Positions 19,000 through 27,790 of a stretch of 64,000 bases of DNA are shown here, in pieces. Source of the stretch: Anaeromyxobacter sp. Fw109-5. Its GTDB lineage: Bacteria; Myxococcota; Myxococcia; Myxococcales; Anaeromyxobacteraceae. Positions within the stretch are counted from its first letter, which is position 1, and the number at the start of each line of letters is the position of its first letter. Below the pieces are notes generated by a model. The model did not search any database. It was not told where the DNA came from and was given only the letters and a program-made list of their open reading frames with translations. Made by a program: the position numbers and the translations under genes. The stretch covers positions 4,468,501 through 4,532,500 of the forward strand of contig NC_009675.1 in assembly GCF_000017505.1 (NCBI RefSeq), written 5' to 3'.

Positions 19000-21294
19000 T
19001 CAGGCGCGGGTCGCCTCGGTCTCGGCGCCCTCGTGCACCTCGGTCGACCCCTCGTCGACGTGGTGCGTGCGCTCGAGCGACCAGCCCGTGGCGAGCCCCA
19101 GCACGAACCAGCCGAGGACGAGCGCGCCCACGGCGAAGATCGTGTCCCCGGGCACGCGCAGCCAGCGGAGCACGTTCATGAGCGGGGTCTGCATGAACTC
19201 CGCGCTGCGCGCCCACCAGGTCCCGGTCTCGACCGCCGCCCAGGTCTGCAGGATGCCGACCGGCAGCACGGAGACGAGCACCATCAGCGCGAGCCCGCCG
19301 TTGATGCACCAGAACGCGACGGCGATCGGCCGCGTCTTCCACGCCGCGCCCGGCCGCAGCGCCCGCAGGCAGAACAGCATGAGGCCGATGCCGAGCATGC
19401 CGTACACGCCGAACAGCGCGGTGTGGCCGTGGACCGGCGTCGTGTTGAGCCCCTGCATGTAGTAGAGCGCGATGGGCGGGTTGATGAAGAAGCCGAACAG
19501 CCCGGCGCCGACCAGGTTCCAGAAGGCGACCGACACGAAGAAGTAGATCGGCCACTGGTAGGCGCGCACCCAGGTACGCGCCCTCGACAGGCGGATGTTC
19601 TGCCAGACCTCGAGCCCGACGAGCACGAGCGGGACGACCTCGAGCGCGCTGAAGGTCGCGCCGAGCGCCATGACGCTGGCCGGCGTCCCGGCGAAGTAGT
19701 TGTGGTGGAACGTGCCGAGGATGCCCCCGGCGAGGAACACCGTCGTCGCGAAGAACGTCGCGCGCGTCGCCTTCTCCACGTGCAGGAGCCGCAGCCGCAC
19801 GAACAGGAACGCGATCACCACGGTCGCGAACACCTCGAAGAAGCCCTCGACCCACAGGTGCACCACCCACCAGCGCCAGTACTCGACCATCGCGAGGTTC
19901 GAGCCGCGCCCGTACATGAGCCCCGCGCCGTAGAAGAGGGCGATGGCCGCGGAGGAGAGGACGAACAGGCCGAGCAGCGCGCGCGAGTCCGACGGACGTC
20001 GCAGCGCGGGCCAGAGGGCGCGCAGCATGAGGAACAGCCAGAGGAACAGGCCGACGAACAGGAAGATCTGCCAGAAGCGACCCAGGTCGACGTACTCGAG
20101 CCCCTGGTGCCCGAACCAGAACCAGAGCGTGCCGCCCAGCATCCGCTTCACGGAGAGCCACTGCCCGGCGAGCGAGCCGACCACGATCACCACCAGCGCG
20201 ACGAACAGGAAGTTCACCCCCGCGCGCTGGCCGGCGGGCTCGTGCCCGGAGACCGCGGGGCCGACGTAGAGGCCGGTGGCGAGCCACGCCGTCGCGATCC
20301 AGAAGATGCCGAGCTGGGTGTGCCAGGTGCGGGCCACGGAGTACGGGAGCACCTGGTCGAGCGGGAAGCCGTAGAACCCGGAGCCCTCCACGCCGTAGTG
20401 CGCCGTCACCGCGCCGAGGGCGATCTGCACGACGAGGAGCGCCGCCGCCGTCCAGAAGTACTTCACGGTGGCGCGCTGGCTCGGGGTCGGGTGGAGCCCG
20501 AACAGCGGATCCCGCTCCGGCAGCGTCGCGGCGACGGTCTCCGGCTCGACGCGGCTCCCGTGGTACCAGACGAGCGCGCCGATCCCCGCGAGGAGCAGCA
20601 CGAACGAGATGACGCTCCACACCACCGCGCCGCCGGTCGGGACGTTGCCGACGAGCGGCTCGTGCGGCCAGTTCATCGTGTAGGTCACCGTCTGGCCGGG
20701 GCGCTCCGTCGAGGCCGCCCAGCTCGTCCACCAGAAGAAGGCCGCCAGGTCGCGCAGCTGCGCGCGATCCGTGAGCGCACCCGCCGGGATGGCGTACGCG
20801 TCCCTCCCCTGGCTGAACACCTCCGCGTAGTGGGCGGCGGTCGCGTCGAAGGCGGCGGCGCGCTCGGCGGAGATCCGCACCGCGCCGGAGCGCGGGTCGT
20901 AGGTGTTCTCGCGCATCGCGCGGGTGAGCCGCGCGCGGAGCGCGGCCTGGCGCTCGCCCGGAAGGACCGCGTAGCCGGCGGCCCCCTCGGCCTTCGCCCA
21001 GCGGTCGAGCACGAACATGGCCTCGCGGTGGAGCCAGTCCGCCGTCCAGTCGGGCGCCACGTAGGCCCCATGCCCCCAGATCGAGCCGACCTCCTGGCCC
21101 CCGATCGACTGCCAGACGTCCTGGCCACGCAGGATGGAGTCCTCGTCGACGACGACCTGTCCCTTCGGACCGAGCACCCGCTCCGGGACCGGGGGGGCGG
21201 CCTTGCTGATGCGCGGGCCCCAGGCGCCCAGCACGAGGAAGGAGCCGCCCATGACGAGCAGGAGGGCGATCCAGTGGGCTCGATAACGTCGCAT
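19000..21294 (-). CDS. norZ: Quinol-dependent nitric oxide reductase (qNOR)
   Basis: A 764-residue inner-membrane heme-copper-oxidase-family protein that reduces 2 NO to N2O with electrons from quinol. Residues about 30-230 form the N-terminal fused NorC-like domain; the rest has about 12 helices. Haem and FeB ligands are visible: ARTWHTQLGIFW, VVHLWVEGFFE (His plus the two conserved Glu), GTFHHNYFAG (His pair) and VHGHTALFGVYGML (HxH). The gene is monocistronic with no norC, nirK or nosZ nearby, so NO detoxification or a partial denitrification step is likely. It is divergent from an MBL-fold gene across 139 bp. Confidence 0.94.
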   Translation of the reverse strand: MRRYRAHWIALLLVMGGSFLVLGAWGPRISKAAPPVPERVLGPKGQVVVDEDSILRGQDVWQSIGGQEVGSIWGHGAYVAPDWTADWLHREAMFVLDRWAKAEGAAGYAVLPGERQAALRARLTRAMRENTYDPRSGAVRISAERAAAFDATAAHYAEVFSQGRDAYAIPAGALTDRAQLRDLAAFFWWTSWAASTERPGQTVTYTMNWPHEPLVGNVPTGGAVVWSVISFVLLLAGIGALVWYHGSRVEPETVAATLPERDPLFGLHPTPSQRATVKYFWTAAALLVVQIALGAVTAHYGVEGSGFYGFPLDQVLPYSVARTWHTQLGIFWIATAWLATGLYVGPAVSGHEPAGQRAGVNFLFVALVVIVVGSLAGQWLSVKRMLGGTLWFWFGHQGLEYVDLGRFWQIFLFVGLFLWLFLMLRALWPALRRPSDSRALLGLFVLSSAAIALFYGAGLMYGRGSNLAMVEYWRWWVVHLWVEGFFEVFATVVIAFLFVRLRLLHVEKATRATFFATTVFLAGGILGTFHHNYFAGTPASVMALGATFSALEVVPLVLVGLEVWQNIRLSRARTWVRAYQWPIYFFVSVAFWNLVGAGLFGFFINPPIALYYMQGLNTTPVHGHTALFGVYGMLGIGLMLFCLRALRPGAAWKTRPIAVAFWCINGGLALMVLVSVLPVGILQTWAAVETGTWWARSAEFMQTPLMNVLRWLRVPGDTIFAVGALVLGWFVLGLATGWSLERTHHVDEGSTEVHEGAETEATRA

Positions 21295-21433
21295 TCGTGT
21301 TCACCTCCGGTGGTGGCCCCTTCAAGATGCGGCGCAGGTGCTCGCCCGTGGAGGGGGTGCGCTGGGGGTAAGGCGGGCACGAGCGAAGAAGTGGCCGCCC
21401 GCAGCGCGGCCGCGTAGGTTCGTGACCGTGCGC

Positions 21434-22279
21434 ATGGGCCGCTACGAGATCGCCACCGTCGTGGACGCGTGGTTCGCGCTCGACGGCGGCGCGATGTTCG
21501 GGATCGTCCCGCGGCCGCTCTGGGAGAAGAAGCTCGCCCCCGACGCGCGGAACCGCATCCGCCTCGCCGCGCGCTGCCTCGTCGCGATCGACCGCGACGC
21601 GCACCGCGTCATCGTGGTGGACGACGGCATGGGCGACAAGTGGGACGCGAAGCGCACCGACATCTACGCGATCGATCGCTCGAGCGGCGGGCTCGACGCA
21701 GGCCTCGCGCGGCTCGGGATCTCGCGCGACGACGTGACCGACGTCCTCCTCACGCACCTCCACTTCGACCACGCGGGCGGCACCACGCGGCGCGGGCCCG
21801 GCGGCAGGCTGGAGCTCTCCTTCCCGCGCGCGACCTACCACCTGCAGCGGCGCAGCTGGCTGTGGGCGCACGCGCCCTCGGAGCGCGACGCGGGGAGCTT
21901 CGTCCCCGACGACTTCGCCCTCCTCCAGCACTCGAACCGGCTGCACCTCATCGACGGCGACGCCTCGCCCTTCCCCGACGTGGACCTGATCCTGTCGGAG
22001 GGCCACACCGTCGGGCAGCAGCTCCCCCGCTTCCGCGGGGAGGGCACCCACCTCGTCTTCTGCGGCGACATCATCCCCACCCACGCCCACCTGCGGCCGA
22101 GCTGGGTCATGGGCTACGACCTCTTCCCGGTCACCACCGTCGAGGAGAAGAAGGTCCTGCTCGCCGAGGTGCTCGAGGACGACGGGGTCCTCGTGTTCGA
22201 GCACGATCCCGTGATGGCGGCGTGCCGGCTCCGCGAGGACGAGGGAGAGCCGGTGTTCCACGAGGTGGTCGAGCTCTGA
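21434..22279 (+). CDS. MBL-fold metallohydrolase
   Basis: A 281-residue protein of the metallo-beta-lactamase superfamily, with the core motif THLHFDHAGG (HxHxDH), GHTVGQ, FCGDI and the late His (EHDP). These give a complete binuclear metal site of the lactonase/AHL-hydrolase-like class. The start at 21434 (MGRYEIATVVDAWF) is favoured by the fold, but GTG codons at 21422 and 21428 are alternatives. It is divergently transcribed from the NO reductase. The substrate is unknown. Confidence 0.85.
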   Translation: MGRYEIATVVDAWFALDGGAMFGIVPRPLWEKKLAPDARNRIRLAARCLVAIDRDAHRVIVVDDGMGDKWDAKRTDIYAIDRSSGGLDAGLARLGISRDDVTDVLLTHLHFDHAGGTTRRGPGGRLELSFPRATYHLQRRSWLWAHAPSERDAGSFVPDDFALLQHSNRLHLIDGDASPFPDVDLILSEGHTVGQQLPRFRGEGTHLVFCGDIIPTHAHLRPSWVMGYDLFPVTTVEEKKVLLAEVLEDDGVLVFEHDPVMAACRLREDEGEPVFHEVVEL

Positions 22280-22341
22280 GCCCGACCTCGACCCCGCCTG
22301 GATCTCTCGTGGCCGGTCATCCCGCGCGGAGTCGAAAGGTC

Positions 22342-22377
22342 GCGACCGCGACCGCGACTCCGACCCCGACCCCGACC
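22342..22377 (+). repeat. Hexanucleotide tandem repeat, 6 units
   Basis: Six uninterrupted period-6 units: GCGACC twice, GCGACT once, CCGACC three times. It borders the downstream side of the HNH element and lies outside genes. Confidence 0.85.
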
Positions 22378-24228
22378 TTGTCATTCGTCACATCGGCTCG
22401 CGCTGGACTCGGGACGAGGTGCCGACCGCGCGCCCGCGGTGGGCACGCGCGAGGGAGCAGTACGAGCCAGGGAAAGCGGCCTACGAGGGGGCCGGAGGGC
22501 CGGCGTCGCCGCGCGTCCGCCGCGTCGCCGGAAGACGCTGCGGTCGGCTGCTCCCGTTCCGCCGACCGCGGTCACGTTGCCCACAAGCCCTGCTGAATGG
22601 CAGCTGGCGCGGCGCCGGCGTACCCCGTCCGCTCGGAGGCGCTCTCACGCCGGAAACGATCCATGTGCTCGCGCCCGTAGGTCTGTTCGGCGTGCAACAG
22701 GTTGTGCGACTTGCAGGCGACTCGGAGGTTCTCGACCGTCGAGGGTCCGCCCAGGGCCTGCGGGTGGATGTGGTCGAGCTCCAGCTGCCAGCGGCTGTCG
22801 CAGCGCCGCCCGTCCGGAGCGACCCAGGCGCAGCGTCCGCCGTCGCGCTTCCAGACCTCGCGCCGCACTATCGCCGGGATCGTGCTCGTGGGCGCGGCGG
22901 ACTCGGCGGAGGGACGTGGCTCCCGGTCGGTCCCCCGCTGCCGCTGCGGCGCGACCGCGCCCTTGCGCCTGCCGTGCTTCTCGATGGCGCAGCGGATGGC
23001 CTCCCGGAGCACCGCCGCGAGATCGCCGTCCGGGAACTCGTGCGAGAGCAGCGCGGTGAGCGTCTCGAGGTCCTCCTTGCAGGCCCGGTCGATGGTGACC
23101 CGCAGCGACCAGCCGCTCTCGCTCACCGCACGGGTGACCGCCCGCGTCCTCTGGCGAGACGGGTCGGACGGCGCGGGCATCGTGGCGGGGGACACCCCGG
23201 CAGCAGCGGCCGACGACGGCGGCGCGAGCGGCGACTCCTGCGGCTCGGCACGTGAAGGTTCGGCTGCCGCCAGCGGCAGCGCCGGGGCGCTCGCGGCTGA
23301 GGCGCGGTCGGGCAGCTTGCGCAGGCCCGCCCGCGGAGCGGTGCGCGCCTGGAGCGAGGCGACGAGGTGATCCACCTCGGCCTTGGTGCGGTAGGCGGCA
23401 CGGCCGACGAGGTCGGGCAGGTTCTCCTCGGTCAGCACCTGGCCGAGCAGCTGGACGGTGGAGATGCAAAGGCGGCCATCTCGCAGGGCGTCCTCGAGGC
23501 TGGGGAACCGGCGCAGCACCCGCATCGCCTGGATGCGTCGCCCCGCAGCCGCCCTCGCGCAGGTGGAGCACCTCCAGGCAATACGCCCAGAGCGAGGGGT
23601 ACCCGGCGTCCACGTACGCGCGGCGGCGATCGAACACCTCGAGGTGGAGGAGGAACTCGACCTGGACGTCGCGCTCCTGGCCTGCGAGCTCGCGCAGGCG
23701 CTGGGCGAGCAGGGGCGAGTCGAGGGCGGAAGGGGCGATCGCAGGCACGGTGCACCTCCTTGTGCACCCTTCGTAACACGCGATTTCCGCACCTCCCGAG
23801 ACGCGCCAGGATCGCGCCTGCGCCGCTTTCCGGGCCCGCCCCTTCGCCGTCCACGCGGCGCGCCGGACGCGCACGGCGCGCCCTGCCTGCGCTCGCGAGG
23901 AGCGTGCTCTCGACGTGCCGCGGACGTCGAAGCACGTTTCGCCTCGAACCTCGTCAAGAGGGCAACATTCACCCACCGCAACTGGGACTCGCGTGGCTCG
24001 CAAGAGCTATCGCTGGAGATAGCAGGGACTATCAGTGAACGCCGGCATGGGCGGAGACGTGCGCGCAACTTCCTCGGACCTGCTCTGCCCGCTCGTACAG
24101 TCCTCGCGCCGACGGCGACGAAGACCCGCCGCGTGCCATGCCCGAGGCGCGCCGGGAACCGGGCGCTTCTCCCCTCGATGCCCGAGCCCTCTGCGTCGAG
24201 CGGCGGCACACAACCCCGCGCGCGCGCG
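22378..24228 (-). mobile_element. HNH-endonuclease element, ORF-bearing copy
   Basis: The unit contains 0.44 kb upstream (24228-23785 when read on the minus strand), the HNH gene, and 0.11 kb downstream (22492-22381). Both flanks are found joined together without the gene at 12985-13516. Hexamer tandem repeats abut both ends (22342-22377 and 24228-24287). No terminal inverted repeats or target duplication were found. A mobile or formerly mobile HNH-carrying element is inferred from the duplication. Confidence 0.6.
22572..23748 (-). pseudogene. HNH endonuclease gene with one-base frameshift
   Basis: Translation should start at the GTG at 23748, preceded by a perfect AAGGAGGT. The first about 65 codons (VPAIAPSALDSPLLAQRL ... 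YVDAGYPSLWAYCLEVLHLREG) run in one frame. The rest (AAGRRIQAMRVLRRFPSLEDALRDG ... to the end) lies in another. One extra G near 23549-23553 explains it: the total is 1177 bases, one more than 392 codons. The C-terminus holds an HNH domain with paired Cys (GRCAWVAPDGRRCD) and LDHIHPQALGGPSTVENLRVACKSHN. The middle is a Ser/Ala-rich linker. The family resembles DUF222/13E12-type repeat-associated HNH proteins. The cause could be real decay, recoding or a sequencing error. Confidence 0.8.
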
Positions 24229-24370
24229 CGACCGCGACCCCGACCCCGACCGCGACCCCGACCGCGACCCCGACCCCCACCGCGACCCGTAAACGAGGCG
24301 TCGACGCCCTGGCGCCGTGGGCTCACCTCGGGTAAGGGTCACCGGCTTTCGCGCCGGAGGAGTCCGAGGC
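23749..24370. other. Intergenic region upstream of HNH gene and rlmI-like gene
   Basis: The 622 bases hold the conserved upstream flank of the HNH element (about 23785-24228), then a 60-bp hexamer repeat, then about 80 bp leading to the methyltransferase gene. The flank is similar to the scar copy although neither seems to encode a protein. It could be a structured RNA or recognition DNA. Confidence 0.6.
24228..24287 (+). repeat. Hexanucleotide tandem repeat, 10 units
   Basis: Ten period-6 units alternate between GCGACC and CCGACC with one CCCACC. They sit between the upstream end of the HNH element and the rRNA methyltransferase gene, in the same orientation as the tract at 22342-22377. Confidence 0.88.
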
Positions 24371-25537
24371 ATGGATGAGCAGAAGGTCACCGTCAGCCGC
24401 CGGGGCGCCGAGCGCCTCGCCGCCGGCCACCTGTGGATCTACCGCGCCGACGTGGAGAGGCCGCCGCGCGCGGAGGCCGGCGACGTGGTGGCGCTCGTGG
24501 ACGGCCGCGGCCGCTTCCTCGCGAAGGCGTTCTGGTCGGCGCGCTCCAAGATCGCGCTCCGCGTCGTGACGCGCGACGAGGTGCCCGTGGACGAGGCCTT
24601 CCTCGCCGAGCGGATCGCCCAGGCGGTGGAGCTGCGCCGCCACGCCTTCGGCGACGAGCGCTTCGTCCGGATCTGCCACGGCGAGGCGGACCTCCTCCCC
24701 GGCCTGGTGGTCGATCGCTACGGGGACGCCGCGGTGGTGCAGACGCTCGTGCCCGCCACCGACCGCCGCAAGGGGCTCCTCGCCGAGCTCGTCGCGACGG
24801 CGCTCGACGTGCGGACCGTGATCGAGCGGAACGACGTCCGCGTCCGCGAGCTGGAGGGGCTCGAGCAGGTGAAGGGGGTCCTGCGCGGCGAGGCGCCGGG
24901 CCCCGTCGTCTACCGCGAGGGAGCGGTCCGGATGACGATCGATCTCCTCACCGGCCAGAAGACGGGCGCGTTCCTCGATCAGCGCGAGAACCACCTGCGC
25001 GCGGGCGAGTACGCCCGCGGCCGCTGCCTCGACTGCTTCGCCTACGCGGGCGGGTTCGCCCTGCAGCTCGCCACGCGCGCGGAGCACGTCACGGCCGTCG
25101 AGATGCAGCCCACCGCGGCGGCGCTCCTGCGCGAGAACGTGACGCTGAACCTCGCCGCCAACGTCGAGGTCGTGGAGGCGAACGCGTTCGACTACCTGCG
25201 CGACCGCGCCGAGGAGGAGCCGGCCTTCGACCTCGTCGTGCTCGACCCGCCGGCGTTCGCGAAGAGCAAGGACGCGCTCGCCGCAGCGCGGCGTGGCTAC
25301 AAGGAGGTGAACCTCCGCGCCCTCCAGGTCCTGAGGCCGGGGGGGATCCTCGTCACCGCGTCGTGCAGCTACCACATGGCCGAGGCGATGCTGGAGGAGC
25401 TCGTCCTCGACGCCGCGAACGACGCGGGCCGGCGGGTGCAGCTGCTCGAGCGCCGCGGCGCGGGCCGCGATCACCCGGTGCTGCTCGGTGTCCCCGAGAC
25501 GCGGTACCTGAAGTGCTTCGTCCTGCGCGTCGTTTGA
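24371..25537 (+). CDS. rlmI: 23S rRNA m5C methyltransferase, RlmI family
   Basis: A 388-residue protein, similar in length to RlmI. The N-terminal PUA domain (residues about 1-75, VTVSRRGAERLAAGHLWIYRADV) and a small central domain precede the SAM-binding Rossmann domain. The SAM loop is CLDCFAYAGGFALQLA, the acidic strand end is VEMQPTA, the catalytic region is VVLDPPAFAKSK, and SCSYHM carries the nucleophile Cys. It would methylate cytosine C1962 (E. coli numbering) of 23S rRNA using SAM. The ATG at 24371 gives the conserved family start. It is separated from its downstream neighbour by 105 bp. Confidence 0.9.
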   Translation: MDEQKVTVSRRGAERLAAGHLWIYRADVERPPRAEAGDVVALVDGRGRFLAKAFWSARSKIALRVVTRDEVPVDEAFLAERIAQAVELRRHAFGDERFVRICHGEADLLPGLVVDRYGDAAVVQTLVPATDRRKGLLAELVATALDVRTVIERNDVRVRELEGLEQVKGVLRGEAPGPVVYREGAVRMTIDLLTGQKTGAFLDQRENHLRAGEYARGRCLDCFAYAGGFALQLATRAEHVTAVEMQPTAAALLRENVTLNLAANVEVVEANAFDYLRDRAEEEPAFDLVVLDPPAFAKSKDALAAARRGYKEVNLRALQVLRPGGILVTASCSYHMAEAMLEELVLDAANDAGRRVQLLERRGAGRDHPVLLGVPETRYLKCFVLRVV

Positions 25538-25642
25538 CGCTCCGCGAAGGACCCGCGCGGGCGCTCCGCCGCCCCGCCTCCTATCGGAGCGGACGCGCGG
25601 CGGGGTAGGATCCTCCCTTCGAGGCGGAAGGAGACGTCCGGA

Positions 25643-27784
25643 ATGGCCATCCGGCCCGACGAGCTCGGTGCGGGACCACTCGACGCGCTGGCGCGCGCGC
25701 CGCTCCTCGCGCGGCTCGACGCCGCCGAGCGCCGGGCCCTGCTCGCTTGCGCGCAGGTCGTGACCGTGCCCGCGCAGGCTCGGGTCCACGGGGCCGGCGA
25801 CGCGGGCCATCACCTCGATCTGGTCCTCGAGGGCGCCGCGACGCTGCGCCGCGCGGACCTGCCCCTGCGCCGCCTGGGTCCGGGGGATCACTTCGGCGAG
25901 CTCGCGCCGCTCCGCACCCACCACCGCGGCGAGACCGTCACCGCCGAGACCCCGCTCACGCTCGCGCGCCTCTCCGCCCGGTGCTGGGAGGGGCTGGAGC
26001 GAGATCGCCCCGCGCTCGCCGCGAAGCTCGCGGGCGCCCTGGCGGCGACGCTCTCCGAGGAGCTCGTGCGCCTGACGAGCGAGATGGGGCTCCTGCTGCG
26101 GGGGCGGTCCCTGCCGCGCGCCGCCGAGGTCACGGTGCGCGCGCTGGGCGAGGAGCTGCGCGTGCGCACGGGGACGCGCCTCGCGGACCTCCTCCCGGCG
26201 GAGGTCGACGGCGCGCTGGTCGTCGCCGGGCTGCTCGGGCAGAAGCCGGTGTCGCTCGCGACGCCGGTGTTCACCGACTCGACCGTGGCGCCCCTCACGC
26301 TCCGCCACTGGGAGGGGCGGGCCATCTACGCCCACTCGGTGGGGCTCCTCCTCCTCGAGGCCGCCCACACGCTCGCGCCCTCGCTCCACGTCCGCATGGG
26401 CGCGTCGCGCGGCAAGCGGCAGATCGTCGAGCTCGCCGGGGTGCCTCGCGCCGAGCTGCCCGGGTGGGCGGCGCGGATCGCGGCGCGCATGGAGCGGCTG
26501 GCGCAGGACGACGCGCCGATCCGGCTCGAGTACTGGCCGACCGACGAGGCGGCGGCGTACTTCTCGGAGCGCGGCTGGGACGACGCGGCGCGGCTGCTGC
26601 GCGTCCGCCGGCAGGCCACCGTCCGGCTCGTCTCCTGCGGCGAGCTGTACGCGCTGTCGATGGGGCCGCTCCTCCCTTCGACCGGCGCGCTGCGCGGCTT
26701 CCGGCTGGAGCCGTGCGAGGAGGGGCTGGCGCTCGACCTCGGCGAACGCGATCCGCGCAACGGCCGTCGGGGCGGACACGTGGCGCCTCCGCCGGCCGAC
26801 GGCGGGATGGTGGCGGAGCACCAGCGATGGCTCGAGGCGTTCGGCGTCACGAGCGTCGGCGCGTTCAACGACCTCTGCATCTCCGGGCAGGTGTCCCAGC
26901 TCATCCGCGTCGCCGAGGGCTTCCACGAGAAGCGCATCGGGCACATCGCGGACGCGATCGCGGCCCGCCGCGACCAGCTCCGCGTCATCGCCATCGCGGG
27001 GCCGTCCTCGTCGGGGAAGTCGACCTTCATCAAGCGCCTGACGGTGCAGCTGCAGATCGACGGCGTGAACCCCGTGGCCCTCGGCCTCGACGACTACTAC
27101 GTGGATCGCGAGAAGACCCCGCGCGACGAGGCCGGCGAGTGGGACTTCGAGGCGCTCGAGGCCATCGACCTCCCGCTCCTCCACGACCACGTGCGCCGGC
27201 TCATCGCGGGGGAGCCGGTTCGCACGGCGCGGTACGACTTCCTCACCGGGACCAGCCACCCCGACGGCGGCCCCCTCATCCAGTTCCGCCCCGGCGACGT
27301 CCTGCTCGTGGAGGGCATCCACGGGCTCGACCCGCGCCTGCTCGACGGCATCCCGCCGGCGGGGGCGCTCTACCGCGTCTTCATCCACCCCGCGACCACC
27401 CTGCCCTTCGACCGGCTCACGCGGACCTCCGCGACCGATCTGCGCCTCCTGCGGCGCATCGTGCGCGACCGCCACCGCCGCGGGTACGGCGCGGCGGAGA
27501 ACATCCTGCGCTGGCCGTCGGTGCAGGCCGGGGAGCGCGAGCACATCTTCCCCCACCAGCACGAGGCGGACGCGGTGTTCGACTCCTCGCTGGTCTACGA
27601 GCCGGCGGTGCTGAAGGTCTTCGCCGAGCGCTACCTGCTGGAGGTCCCGCCCAGCCACCCCGCGTACCCGACGGCCCACCGGCTCCGCTACCTCGTCGAT
27701 CGCTTCGTCTCCATCTACCCCGACCACGTCCCGCCGACCTCGCTCCTGCGCGAGTTCATCGGCGGCAGCGGGTTCGAGTACTGA
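25643..27784 (+). CDS. Cyclic-nucleotide-binding / TGS / uridine-kinase-like fusion protein
   Basis: A 713-residue fusion. Residues about 15-150 form a cNMP-binding-like beta barrel (GHHLDLVLEGAATLRR ... LGPGDHFGELAPL). Residues about 155-220 resemble a TGS domain. Residues about 225-400 resemble the second-additional (editing) domain of threonyl-tRNA synthetase (WEGRAIYAHSVG). Residues about 425-713 are a phosphoribulokinase/uridine-kinase P-loop domain with Walker A GPSSSGKST near residue 452 and LGLDDYYVDREKTPRDE. TGS + ThrRS-like + kinase proteins are known as nucleoside kinases; the added sensor domain is unusual. It probably phosphorylates a nucleoside under small-molecule control. A histidine kinase gene follows 6 bp later. 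Confidence 0.82.
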   Translation: MAIRPDELGAGPLDALARAPLLARLDAAERRALLACAQVVTVPAQARVHGAGDAGHHLDLVLEGAATLRRADLPLRRLGPGDHFGELAPLRTHHRGETVTAETPLTLARLSARCWEGLERDRPALAAKLAGALAATLSEELVRLTSEMGLLLRGRSLPRAAEVTVRALGEELRVRTGTRLADLLPAEVDGALVVAGLLGQKPVSLATPVFTDSTVAPLTLRHWEGRAIYAHSVGLLLLEAAHTLAPSLHVRMGASRGKRQIVELAGVPRAELPGWAARIAARMERLAQDDAPIRLEYWPTDEAAAYFSERGWDDAARLLRVRRQATVRLVSCGELYALSMGPLLPSTGALRGFRLEPCEEGLALDLGERDPRNGRRGGHVAPPPADGGMVAEHQRWLEAFGVTSVGAFNDLCISGQVSQLIRVAEGFHEKRIGHIADAIAARRDQLRVIAIAGPSSSGKSTFIKRLTVQLQIDGVNPVALGLDDYYVDREKTPRDEAGEWDFEALEAIDLPLLHDHVRRLIAGEPVRTARYDFLTGTSHPDGGPLIQFRPGDVLLVEGIHGLDPRLLDGIPPAGALYRVFIHPATTLPFDRLTRTSATDLRLLRRIVRDRHRRGYGAAENILRWPSVQAGEREHIFPHQHEADAVFDSSLVYEPAVLKVFAERYLLEVPPSHPAYPTAHRLRYLVDRFVSIYPDHVPPTSLLREFIGGSGFEY

Positions 27785-27790
27785 GGCCCG

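Noticed and set aside
21324-21330. AAGATGC as an NsrR site upstream of qNOR
   Set aside because: Only one half-site is present and no dyad partner could be found at the right spacing.
22378-24228. HNH element as a HEARO/IscB (omega RNA) locus
   Set aside because: The HNH protein has no RuvC-like parts or IscB motifs; only a C-terminal HNH domain is present. The conserved flank still deserves RNA folding.
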